From contig NC_092563.1 in assembly GCF_037975245.1 (NCBI RefSeq), positions 25,080,960 through 25,135,959 on the forward strand: a stretch of DNA of 55,000 bases, given 5' to 3'. Shown here piece by piece: positions 1 to 11,200 of this stretch (the stretch's first letter is position 1; the number at the start of each line of letters is the position of its first letter). This DNA comes from Apostichopus japonicus. Its lineage: Eukaryota > Echinodermata > Holothuroidea > Aspidochirotida > Stichopodidae. Below the pieces are notes generated by a model, which was not told where the DNA came from, did not search any database, and saw only the letters and a list, made by a program, of their open reading frames with translations. The translations under genes and the position numbers were made by a program.

Positions 1-375
1 AAGAAAACTTCGCTGCACAACCACAAGCATCCATGCCATATTATATATACTGCATGGTATATCACTGTTAAACATTTTACAAACTTCGACTAATTAATTG
101 GAATAAAAAACCAAACAATATTACTATGGACTTTAGCCCCACCGCTTAGTAGACGGGAAACAGTTCAAAGTTGGTATTTACTTTTATAGTCAATGGTGTC
201 CACCATCACCTTTCAAACAAACAAACCAATATTAAGAGTACATATTAGCACAACCTTGCGTTAGCGCTAATTATAGACGACTTTTGTTGTATAACTATGC
301 CCCAGAAAGCATTATCGGACGTCTAAAATTCTACTCCACCGGGTTCCTAAACTAGAGGGCCCCTCCCCTTCCCCC
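1..375. other. left flank, no gene recognised
   Basis: This sequence lies outside the duplicated block. No coding exon is recognisable. A stretch at about 230-320 resembles the reverse complement of intron 3 of gene A near 7330-7380 and part of intron 4 of gene B near 19825-19910 (shared core ATTAGCACA followed by TTGYGT, and ATGCCCCAGAA). This suggests a short dispersed repeat. Confidence 0.5.
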
Positions 376-510
376 CTCATCAGAGTCGACGCCTCCCTCC
401 AATGCTCACGAAGTCAAGCTTGTCATGGGAACATTTAGTATGGAGTTGAGAATGAACATCATGGGTTACAAGAAACCAGACGAAGAGGACTGTATTAAAT
501 GGGTCTAGAT
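376..510 (+). pseudogene. short reading-frame tail shared with BEL/Pao region
   Basis: This matches 27146-27280, where an open frame runs on from the RNase H part of a BEL/Pao element to a stop codon. Here only the tail after the block junction is present (tail motif GYKKPDEE followed by a stop). The upstream retrotransposon coding sequence is missing and is replaced by unrelated DNA. Eight substitutions separate the two copies in 135 bases. It shows that the block boundary coincides with the edge of the recognisable BEL sequence. Confidence 0.6.
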
Positions 511-2302
511 AAAGGGGTATTTTTAAGCATTTTACCATGTCTGGAAATATCAATATCTGTTCAACCGTATGCTCCATTTAGTTCATACTGGGCATGGTGA
601 TGTAACCACTAAATGTTTTCGGTTTCCGGTTGATGATATCCGATTTCGACCGTCTGTACTACAGAGAAAGCTATACCTTGAGATTCCATGCACGTGTCCT
701 TGTCATGAACTCTGCTTAAGAGTTGTCTTCTTCTTTCTGATACAGTTCGGCTTGTATCTTTGGTCTAGTCTATACCACTTTAATACCTTTGTGGAGAATA
801 GATGGATTTACTCCACGGATTAAGTCAGAATATGTTATAGGGGGGAGTGGGGGTGGAGGTGGGGGGTGATTATGTTAAGCAGTATGGGCATTGGCTTTCC
901 TATAGTTCAGTATCCCGAGGCTAGGCTTTTATCAGAGCCTATATGTAGATATCTCCATTCCTTAGAGTGTTGATGTTTGAATTCTGAGCACTAGGTTATG
1001 CCCCATTTGTTTATAATAAGTTGGCCAGTACAGGGGTTTTCTGACGTACAACTCTGGGAACAGATTGCCATTCGATTAGGTCTTGATCAGGTTGGGAGTT
1101 TGGTAGGGAGTGCATCTGTCACCTTACGGAAGGGGTGCACTGTCGAAGTAGACTAGGACCCGCGAGAAAAATAAAAACAGAGCTAGGCGTCCCTAAAGCC
1201 TTTATGTCCCATAACCCCCCCCCCCCCCCCTACCTCCCACTTTTACACCGTATCGCGAAAAATAGGTACACACAGAGAGACGCGGAAACAATACTGAATG
1301 TACACTGGATGAACAACTGGATATTCCCTCCCCCCCCCCTCCTCGGCCCTCACCGTTACCCCCCGCCTTAGTAAATTATGACCATTGCGCTCATGGTTTC
1401 CAGAAAACAAAGTACAGGCCCGTATCCCCGTAGGCCGGTTCACGTACGGGGGCCGTTCATTCATACCCCTCCGGCTCTCGCTCCAACTCACTATCTGTGC
1501 CTCCAACATATGCGTACAACCCCCCCCCCCCACACACACACCCCTGAAGTTATTGGTTCCCCTTCAAATCAGAATTTCTGGCTATAGGGGACTGAGTCAG
1601 TCTGTGCTGGGTGATCATCTGTCCGGTGTATACGACAGTATGATTATGATAGTAACTGCAGTAACCATGTCTATATCGTAACCGTATACAGACAGATACA
1701 GTAGCTTAGCTCCCTTGTGTCATGTGTCGGTGATGCATGTCACAAAGGATAACTTACGGTCCAATACTGAAGGTTAAGTGTATCCCATTGTCAGAAATTA
1801 TATGGTTTAATGATGACTTGCGTATAGCGTGAATAATCAATCGAAGGTTATCGGAAGAGATAGAAAGAAAGAAGGAAGGGATATCTGGTTTGTGACTGGA
1901 TTATTTATAATTCTAATAGTATAGGCCTACTATAGACCTACAACTGGAAACTCGGTTACGAAAACTCAAACCACACTGTCTATATGGTGTATTGGGTTTT
2001 TAGCATATATAGTGTTTGACAGACGATGCACGTGAGCTTGTTGTAAACACTATTGAGCGAACGTTGTTGTAGAGATCTAATTCAAGCAATCTAAAGTCCC
2101 TTTATCGGTATTTGTTAGTGGAAATCTGAAAGCCCTTAGCAAAAAGTACAACCTCCCCTCCCCATCCCACCCACTCACCCGAAAATATATAAAAAGTAAT
2201 AATATCAATAAATAATCCAAAAAAATCCTCCACGTTGAAAATTCCACAACAAATTCTTGCAAACAAATATCGAGCCTAAAGCATTTTCACAGTGTAACTT
2301 AA
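511..2302. other. non-coding stretch at left of block 1
   Basis: No gene is recognised. It holds poly-G and poly-C runs (about 840-870, 1208-1220, 1329-1340, 1521-1530), and the apparent short reading frames are not supported by similarity or by conservation of frame with block 2. The equivalent in block 2 is 27281-29021. The first part follows directly on the short reading-frame tail shared with the BEL element at 27146-27278, so some of it could be retrotransposon 3' sequence, but no LTR ends are visible. Confidence 0.5.
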
Positions 2303-2872
2303 AGGATTGGTTCAGGTGTCTGACATGTCTATCTTGTATGAAATAGCTTAAAAAGACAAACAGAATAGTGAAGAAACTACCATGATAGCATTCTCTGCTA
2401 AGGAGATATCACACTTTGAAGATTTCACAATTTCTTTGCAAATGACTGGTGTAGAAAGACTAACTGTGAGGGTGTGATGTCACATCCTCACTTCCTTAAC
2501 ATATGTCAATATATTTCATTAAAAAATAATTAATTTTTTTTCACAAAACTAAAAAAATATAATCAAACATTCTTCAGATGTTAAATCTCATATACTTCCC
2601 TTGACACATATGAGATCTCCTGACGTATCTTTTGGTTGTAGGTCATAAAATCTTACAAAATATTTTAATAAAATAACAAAGACTTTTCAGGAATGTGAGG
2701 ATATGACGTCACAGCTAGTCTGATTTCAGCAGTTTCTACACAATCAGATAGAACTTTAAATTTGAATATCTCCTAAACGGAAAAAGATATTTGAATAATT
2801 TCTTCACTGTTGGGTTTCTTTTATTGTCCTCTTTCATGTAAGATAAACATTTTTGACACCTGAACTATTCTT
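2303..2872. mobile_element. MITE with TTAA target duplication (block 1 only)
   Basis: The element is 570 bp with terminal inverted repeats, AGGATTGGTTCAGGTGTC at the left and the reverse complement AAGAATAGTTCAGGTGTC at the right. Inverted similarity extends inward (AGTGAAGAAA on both sides). It is flanked by TTAA at 2299-2302 and 2873-2876. Block 2 has a single TTAA at 29022-29025 and no insert, which is a direct empty site. TTAA duplication is typical of piggyBac-type transposition; the termini are not a perfect piggyBac match, so the superfamily is inferred. No transposase is encoded. Confidence 0.8.
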
Positions 2873-3055
2873 TTAATTGATCCAAACGAAGCTTATACTT
2901 CTAAACAAATTCGTTATTGTTTATCCCGCGATTACAGGTCTTCTTAAGTAATTATTCTCCCAACAATGACAGTGAACTTACACACAGGGACGTCGCTAGA
3001 GGGGTTGTCTCCCCCCCCCCCCAATCTTGTAAAACTGACGATAGTTGGAAAATTT

Positions 3056-3113
3056 GAGTGCGACAGTCGGAATTTCCGACTGTCGCACTCTAATTTTTCC
3101 GACTGTCGCACTC
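3056..3113. repeat. perfect 16-bp hairpin plus third arm inside hAT element
   Basis: GAGTGCGACAGTCGGA at 3056-3071 is followed after three bases by its exact reverse complement (3075-3090). A further copy of that second arm follows immediately. The same arrangement is kept in block 2 near 29262-29319. Such subterminal hairpins are common in hAT-type elements. Confidence 0.85.
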
Positions 3114-3363
3114 TAATTTTCACATATTCTTGTAATTTTTGAGTGACCTAAAATTTTCGGTCAAAACAGACCTTTAATCAGTCATATTAACCACGTTTTC
3201 CTTGTCATATTAAGAAATTGTATCTCGCGATCCTTATACTCCACCATACAAAACTTCGTATGATTTTGAATACTAAAAGAACACCCTAATAGAACTACTG
3301 TACAACGTTCAGCTTTAATTCGGTTAATTTATGTATTAATTTTGCTATTGGGTGGGTTGAACC

Positions 3364-3714
3364 CAGTGGCGTAGAAAGGTTCTTTTGAGTGGGGGGGGGG
3401 CTGAAGACTGATGGACGGTCTGGGGGAGGGGTCTTTGGAAAATTTTGCATTTCCAAGTGGCCTCAGATGCAATTTGGTGCAATATAGCACACTTCAACAC
3501 CCACTCCATTTTGTAAACTTAATTTTGTATTTTCACCTGGCCTTAGATGCAATTTGGTGCTCCAAATGAGATTTTTTTTTCTCATTTGGAAATGAAAAAG
3601 GGGTTTTCTGACTTGCGAAGCGGGGGGGGGGGGCGGAATGATACTTCCGCCCCTCCACATTTTTCACTGGGGGGCTGGCGCCCCCCCCCAGCCCCCCCGG
3701 TTCCTACGCCCTTG
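3364..3714. mobile_element. hAT-like MITE (CAGTGGCGTAG family), block 1 only, nested
   Basis: The 351-bp insert begins CAGTGGCGTAGAAAGG and ends with the inverse of CAAGGGCGTAGGAACC. It has an 8-bp target duplication GTTGAACC (3356-3363 and 3715-3722). Block 2 shows the unfilled site once, at 29543-29550. Inside it is rich in G and C runs, and a short motif (AGATGCAATTTGGTGC) occurs twice. It has no coding capacity. Confidence 0.85.
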
Positions 3715-5255
3715 GTTGAACCTTTTCGCTAGCTTCAAGTAAGTTCAGGATATACATTGGCTGTATGGTATACAATTAAAACGCTCAATGATAATCTATG
3801 GAAGCTTAAAAATGCCATAAACATAAGAAAAACTTTGCCCCATAAGTTGACATTTTTCAGTAAATTGTTTAGATAACAAGATAAAATCTTATCAAAAATC
3901 AGAAAAATGTTGGATTGCTCAGTTGCTTTAACTGAGCAATTGAACAATTTTCTGAAAAATGTTTAATTGACAACTTATCATATCTCATCAATTGGAAATT
4001 TTGCTGCAAAATGTTCAATTGTTCACTTCATCCCATCTGAGCAATTGAAAAATTTTCTGCAAAATGTTTAATTGTTCACTTCATTCCAAATGTTCGGTTG
4101 GAATGAAGTGAATAATTGGATTTTTCATGTGAGTGATAAATAGCCCCACCTCCCCACCCCCCCCCCCCCAAGGAAAATATATTAAGCGTGCTAGTAAAGA
4201 GCACTGCATTTTTTTGGTAATTCACTATGTCGTCAAATATATTTTGTTGAAAAAAAAGTTTTCCCTTAGTTACATTAACATAGCTTTTGTAGTCAGTAGT
4301 CTATGTAGCCTTCAAGCAAATAACTATACTCCGTTGCTTACTTGCTTAACCAGAGTGATCAATAAGTTTGTGAAGTGAGGGCCAGTGGTATAAATGTATC
4401 GAAAAAATCCGCGCGCTACGCGCGTGTCAACACGACAATGGTGATGAGTAGTACGGGGGGGGGGGGGTGGGGTTGGGCGGGGGTGGGAGTGGGGATACAA
4501 GTCAACAGTCGGAATTTTCTGGCTCCAAAACCCATCCAGTTGGAATTTCAGCCACTACCCCCTCCCCACCCAATCATCAGGTCTTAGCTACGTCCCTGCT
4601 TACACATCATGAATATAATTATTCATTTGCACAATTAAAATTGTATAGGAATGTCTACATTCCTTCCCAAACAAATAAGCAAATGCAGTCTTGTTTTAGA
4701 GAAGGCACCCTTTTCCAGTCTCTTTGTGTATACGAAGCACCTCATTTCTTTAGTACAGTCGGCGTTTGAGTGATACGTCGTAAGTAACTGCTTGTAAAGA
4801 ACTAAACTAAGGGCGAGAAATGCCTTTACTTTTACGTTTGTCATGAACGTAAGGAGAGGTTATGGGGTTGGGGGGGCGGGGTTGGAGTGGGGGAGGTAGG
4901 TATAGTTCCTCTCAAAGTGCTACAGAAAAGAATTCAACTAATTTCGCTTATTATTCCAGTTCTGAGTCATGTTAGGCGTGGGATTTTCATGTTGACGAGA
5001 TGGGAATCGGCGAGGAGCGGGGTCGGGATCAGGTGGCAAGGCTGGCGATACAGCGTTTCAAGTTCCTTAGAATTTATACCATGTACGGTGGCTATTCGTA
5101 TAATGTTTACATTCTCTATTTGAAATGTAGATTGCAGATGGAAAGAGTACTATAGGTGATCTAACTCGTTATTGAGCAACCACTTGTGTTGGGTAGTAAC
5201 GGCAACCTGCAGTTAACGGTGGCGGCATACCGGTTTGAAAGTGGTATCCTGTGCA

Positions 5256-8200
5256 ATGGACCGTAAACGCATCTGTACATCGAGACTGCGAAAATTATTC
5301 ACGGTAAGTGAGCAGACTATATATGCGTCAGTGTTGTGATGTGTCTATAGTTTGCCCTGAAGTCAACATTATAAATATCTGATTAGCGCGCATGCTGTAC
5401 AGGCAAACATTGTTGATCGTTAGTTCTATCCTCGAGCAAACGGGGGGGGGGGGGGGGTATAGTGTCAGGTCGGGCCGGCTCATTTAATGTCAACAGTGGA
5501 AAATATGTGAAAACCATGTGAACAGGTAAACCTCAATACGTCCAGCTTTGATAATTCTTGTACCTGATTTGTAAATGCCAGATACTGATTTATTGCTTCA
5601 TTTTTTTTTGGGGGGGGGGGGGGTGAAGGTCATAGGTCATTTTAGGTCACCAGTGACACATGTGAACAGGTATATGCTTTAAACGTCAGGGTCAACTTTG
5701 ACTAGTACTGACGCAAAGTCTAAAATAAAGAAGAACAACTCTAAACCATGGAATGTTGTATAACAAAATAAAGAAAAGTTTATTATGTTTTCCTTCAATA
5801 GAGGTCGTTCGGCTGTGTGGCATCTTTTGTGTTCATCGTGTTAGTGGTGAAGTTCAGAGACTCGTCCATTCATGAGGAGTACAACAAATTTAAGTCATAC
5901 AATGGCGTAGTCCGGATATTACCATCGCCAAGTCCAGTGTCAAATGAAACTGTTTCAAACTTCAAAGCAGTTACAGTTGGAAATACAAAGAAATCCGTAG
6001 TTCGAAGTGAGTCATATAGCGGAAACCAAACCCTTGAAAGAAAACTAAATTTTACGCGGGAATATCTGCAGACGGTGTCACCGGATGTAAGTGTCTTAAT
6101 TTCTTCCGATTTCTTTTTCCTCATTTTCTTACGGTCACCATGTTGTCTAGCCTACTGGCACAAAACTATGCTAGAAAGTCAGTTAAATAGTCACTTATAT
6201 TGTAGCATTTTTAGTTTTTTACCACTGAATTTTGTCTCTCTCAAAATACTCCCCACCCCCATATTGCTCCCTCCCATTCCAGTCTAGGATTAAACTGAAA
6301 GCTGTAAAAAATATATACTTTTGATACTTTTAGCAATTTTGTTTCTCGCTTGTTAAAATGCCACCATCAAATGAAGTTCTTTTAAGAATATTTCCACACT
6401 TTAAAAGACAAACGTTGAGAAAATATTGTGTCCAACACTGGGTGCTGATATGTATCAAACCAAAGTTGGTGTAAAATTTGCCCACAAACAATTTAACTTA
6501 CGACAGTATAACCAATTTAATTGCCCCCACCCCCCCCCCTTCCGCCCAAAAAATAAAAGGGATAAATTTGGTCAAAATTATCTACATTTTAGTAGCTTTG
6601 TGTCAACATTTTGCTCAAACTTAGTTGGATATATACGTAGCCTATAGTGTTGGGAGAAATATTTGCACAATTTCTATTTTTCGAGAGTGCACATTTGATG
6701 AAAATTCATATTTCTTGTTTTCCTCTGCACAGATATTCAAGCGAATTCCAACTCAATATTTACCAAACTATCGAAGTTTCTGTTGGTTCGAAGAAGACCA
6801 GCTTTGGTGCTTACCATATTTCTATATTATAGGTTTCCACAAATGCGGTACAACCGACATATTCGACAAATTAGAGTTTCATCCGAATGTTCTGAAAGTT
6901 GGAAAAGAACCTCATTGGTGGGCACTTCGTAGAGCTGGACTTCACAGGGACAGATACTCGTTACATGAAAAACTGGGTAAGAAGAATATGTATTGCATAA
7001 ATATTTGCGTACATCCATGCATGGTGTATAGCTCTATGTGGCTTACATTCGTCACTGATCTAAATATTGTGATCTATCTTAATTGATGTGGCTTATGATC
7101 TTTCTGGCTGAAGAAAAGTTGTCAGCATTCCCTCTGTTTGATAGAAAGTTCTTATCTTTTTTATAAACGCTTGGTATGCTGTCTGTGTGTGTAGTTGGTT
7201 AGAATGCCTAACTTGATCAGTCATGTATAAACAATTGTAGATATTTTTGGCGTTTAAGTGATGAACCGATGAACTGAATTGTTTTGTGAGTCCTCCCTCC
7301 CAGAAGACAAACAATGTATCATTTAGACTATGAATTAGGTCTATAAATAAGGTCTAACCACAAGGTTGTGCTAATATCTATACTTGTAATTTTTGTGTGT
7401 TGTTGGGAACGGGAGGGTGTACACGACTCCCCCCTCCCCACAACCCCGCTCCCCAACAACCCACCCTTGGATCCGCGCATAGATATGTCATGTTAAATAA
7501 CGTCAACAGTTTTATTTTATATCAAATAGGCAAAGCGCATTCATTCTATCAGTTGACGCTAGTTTGAATTAGAGGTTTTGTGTAATCTGCTTTCTACTGC
7601 AAATTTTTCCCTTTTATTAATTACCAACGACATGCCAACGGAAGTTTCTAATGCGAATGCTTATAACCTATTCATTTCTTTCCTTTCATATATTTCAAGT
7701 GAAAAGTGTAGAACGATTACCTGGTGTTGGTGATGCTACTTCATTTAATTGGTACTTAAATTGGTTTAAGTACCAAAAGGTACTCAATGACGTAGAGAAT
7801 ACAACGCGAGAACTTCGTTCAGACAACGGAGAGTTAATTGAATATCATCCTAAAGTGTTTGGTAAGTTAACAATTAGAGTCAGAGTCTAGAGGGGTCAGG
7901 CTACCTGGAAAATTAACCAATTTTCATGTATTTAACAGTGGTCCATGTGCATGCCCATGTAACGAATTGGACGTATGTCGGGCACATTTTGGTGGGTGTG
8001 GTCAGGAGGGCCATAATAGAGGGACCCCAAACTTGGGCTAGATCATTCCGTGAGTTAACTCACCCGAAGGAACCTACTGGAAAATATCTGGCGTAGTCCC
8101 ATGCAGGTATCATGAATGACCATTGTCATACATTTTCAGTTTGTGGGGTAGGCCCGCCAGACACACCAGAATGCCCCACCCTCAAAGTGAGCTAGATCAC

Positions 8201-11200
8201 CTTATGAGTTAACCTGGTAATACCAACTGGAACATGTTTGGCAGTGGTTCAGGTGAAACTTTACTTAAATTATGCAGTATAACCTTGTACATCGCGAATG
8301 ACAACTGACAGACACTTTATGTGGCTGCATGCATGTTTTGGGCATTCACCCCCCCCCACCCCACCCCACCCCACCCCACCCGACCCCCAAACACATACTT
8401 AGGCATATGCATCTGCAGGCTATTCATTTGTATCTGTAAAAAAAACCATCTGTGTCTACATGCGCATCAACTTGCGCGCGCACGTCGCATGTGAATGAAA
8501 CTGCGCATGTGCATGTACATATGTATATCTACATCTACATGCATGTGCGTGTGTATGCGTGTACAATTGCATTTGTGCCTGCACCTGCAAATTGACATTT
8601 TACATTCATTTTACATTCGTCTTCCTTATAGGGGACGGTTCAGTCAGTACATTAACTCGCGTTATATTTGAACCCTGGGATCTAATTATACCAAATGGTG
8701 AGGATCCGGAATTGCTCCCTTATCTCATGCATGCTGTTCAACCACGTGCCAAGGTCATCATAACCGTGAGAGATCCAGTAGTAAGGTTAGTGTCATATGT
8801 TACTATCATGAAATTTACATCGAACATTAATTGTGTACAGGTTTTAATACAGTGACCCATGCATGACCCGCGACCCATGCATGATCTTTCACGAGAACTG
8901 AGCAATTACATACCATTCCCCCACCCCACTCCACTCCTCCCCTACAATAGATGTTCAGTATGCATGAACGCTAGCTTGGAATATGGTTGTTAATATAGCT
9001 TAATCGATCTCCGTCGATAAGCTCGGAAACTAGATCAATTTGCCGACTATACTTGAAAGGTCCCGCGACCAGCCGGCCAACTTATTTTCGGACCGTCCTT
9101 GTTGCGATTGCAAACCTCCTTTTCCGGAAGGCACGCGAAGTAAAAATTTCTTGGTTTTCATGTTCCCCCAAACAGATTTCGTTCCATGTTTGGTAGAAAA
9201 GTTGGCGGAAGTTCCGAACGTATGCACACAATGGCAGTCGCCGCAGTTAAATGTGCTACTGACTGTATCGCTAATAACAGTGTTCGACACTGTGCATATT
9301 TTTCCCATTGCCAGGATCTTCCGGTGAGTGGTACATTATCTCTTTTCATTTTAACCAAGCCCACATTTTATATTAATAAAAATATCCGATTTCTGCTTGC
9401 AGTTTTGCGGGAAAGTAAATGTTACATCCGCTGGAGAGAGGGGGGGGGGGGGCAGTTCCATGGATTGAAAAATGGTTTTGTACAGGAGCGTAGCCGTCTT
9501 CGTGTTGTGAGGGGTACAGCTAAATTTTTGTCCCAAATTAAGAGTCAGCGCTTAATAAAAGCTTGTATTGATATGAGTCAGTTTTAGGGGTGGGGACACA
9601 ACATTTTGGTGACACTCATTCTAGGCAGGAGCCTAAGGGGAGTGATTCAACCTCCCTCGAGGGGTGGGGTCACAACATGTTTGTGACCGCCCTCCTAGGG
9701 ATGAATTTAAATGGGCAGTGATGCCATTTCCCCCTCGAGGTGTCGGGTCACAACATTTTGTGGGAGTCCATTGTGGGGAGGAGCCTATAAGCAAATTTTG
9801 TTTCGGTAAGGGGGCTTCAGATGAAGAAATGGTGCTACCAGTTCCATAATTTAACTGCATTTGTGTATAAGACTTTGCGTGAGTGTGTTACAAAATAACG
9901 TCCACATGGAAAGAAACTTGTAAAACTGTGGGTGGGGTGGGGTGGTCATGGAGGAGAGGAGGCACGTGTCCCAATTCGGCCCTGTATGAACGAATGATAT
10001 GAAACATTTTACCAATTTATAATAGTATGTATGGGTTCACGCAGGTATACACTTCATATTACTATACTGACTCATATGGGAGATATTTGTGTTTTTAAGA
10101 CGACATTTAAGTTTCAAAACGACGCACGGAATTTTGGCTAAAAGTGTCATTTACTGAATCAAAGTTAACTTGTTCAGAGAAATCTCGTCCTGTGCATTAC
10201 GTATGGCTAATGAGGACATTCTTCTTAAATGCAGATCACACCGTGCCAAGGTCACAGATACTTGAGTTTGTGTATATACAGCAGCATGTAAACTGAGTGG
10301 TTTCAAGTGATCTATGTCATGGGCGCTATACGTCCCCCCCCCACCCCGCCCCTACCAACAAAACGGTTGAGCAAACGTCCACCCAGATAGACCAACTTAT
10401 ACAGGGTAGTCTTAAGTCACCACTTGATTCATAGCTTGATCGATGGTTGTTCATCGAATAATTGATTTATTGATTGGGTAATGATTCATTAATTGACTGA
10501 TTGATTGAATGTTTATTGATCGATTTATTTATTTATTTCTCCTCTTTTTTCTATTAAATATATTTATTGACTGTCATTTGATTGATTGATTTACTCTATT
10601 GATTTAGAGATTTAATTACTGATTTATAATTTTACTTTATCGATCGATTTATTTATTTATTGCCTCTTTTTTTCTAGCAAATATATTTAGGTATATACGT
10701 AGAGTTTATACGGCCATGGGCGATGGTGTATGGGAAAGAAAACCTCCTAATATCCCGGATGGAAGATCGCATCGGAAACCCTATATCTGAATTTAAAAGG
10801 ATCTTGCAATACTTAGAATTAGGTAATTGTTTTGATTATTATATAAATATCATTGTTTATTTGTCTGCTGAAATATTCTCATCAGTTACTCCGTTGGGCA
10901 ACTATGTCAGATGGAGATGGATGAGGGCGACAAACTGAATAATGGGAGTGAAGTAGTATTTTCTGCTAAGAAGCTTTCTGCCCTGATCCTTCTTCAAATG
11001 AATTCATAATGTTAAAGAATTCAGTGCGATAAGTACTGCCTCCAAATTGTAGCTAAAAATCGCCATTTTTTTTTGAATAACACCTTTCCTGATGGTTCTC
11101 AATCTCAATTTCCAGATTTTGAGGAGTGTGAAGTAAGACATTTCAATACGTCAGCGAGTGTTGAAACATTTATACATCCAGGGTGACATTTAAATGCTTC

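Larger units (their letters stand above)
2985..4598. mobile_element. hAT-like non-autonomous element (CAGGGACGT family), block 1
   Basis: The ends are CAGGGACGTCGCTAG and, inverted, CAGGGACGTAGCTAA. The 8-bp target duplication CTTACACA is at 2977-2984 and 4599-4606, as expected of hAT elements. There is no transposase frame. The interior holds a strong hairpin near 3056-3090, AT-rich repeats around the AATTGTTCA motif at 3900-4120, and G/C runs. A second hAT-like MITE is nested at 3364-3714. The block 2 copy is 29182-30447, without the nested element. Confidence 0.8.

Noticed and set aside
4440-4600. Possible G-quadruplex promoter from the G runs
   Set aside because: Runs are homopolymers inside a hAT element and vary between blocks; there is no gene start nearby.
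9040-9327. 95-codon frame over exon 6 of gene A in another phase
   Set aside because: The exon read in the phase set by exon 5 gives NSVRHCAYFSHC and LP, which match the family; this frame does not.
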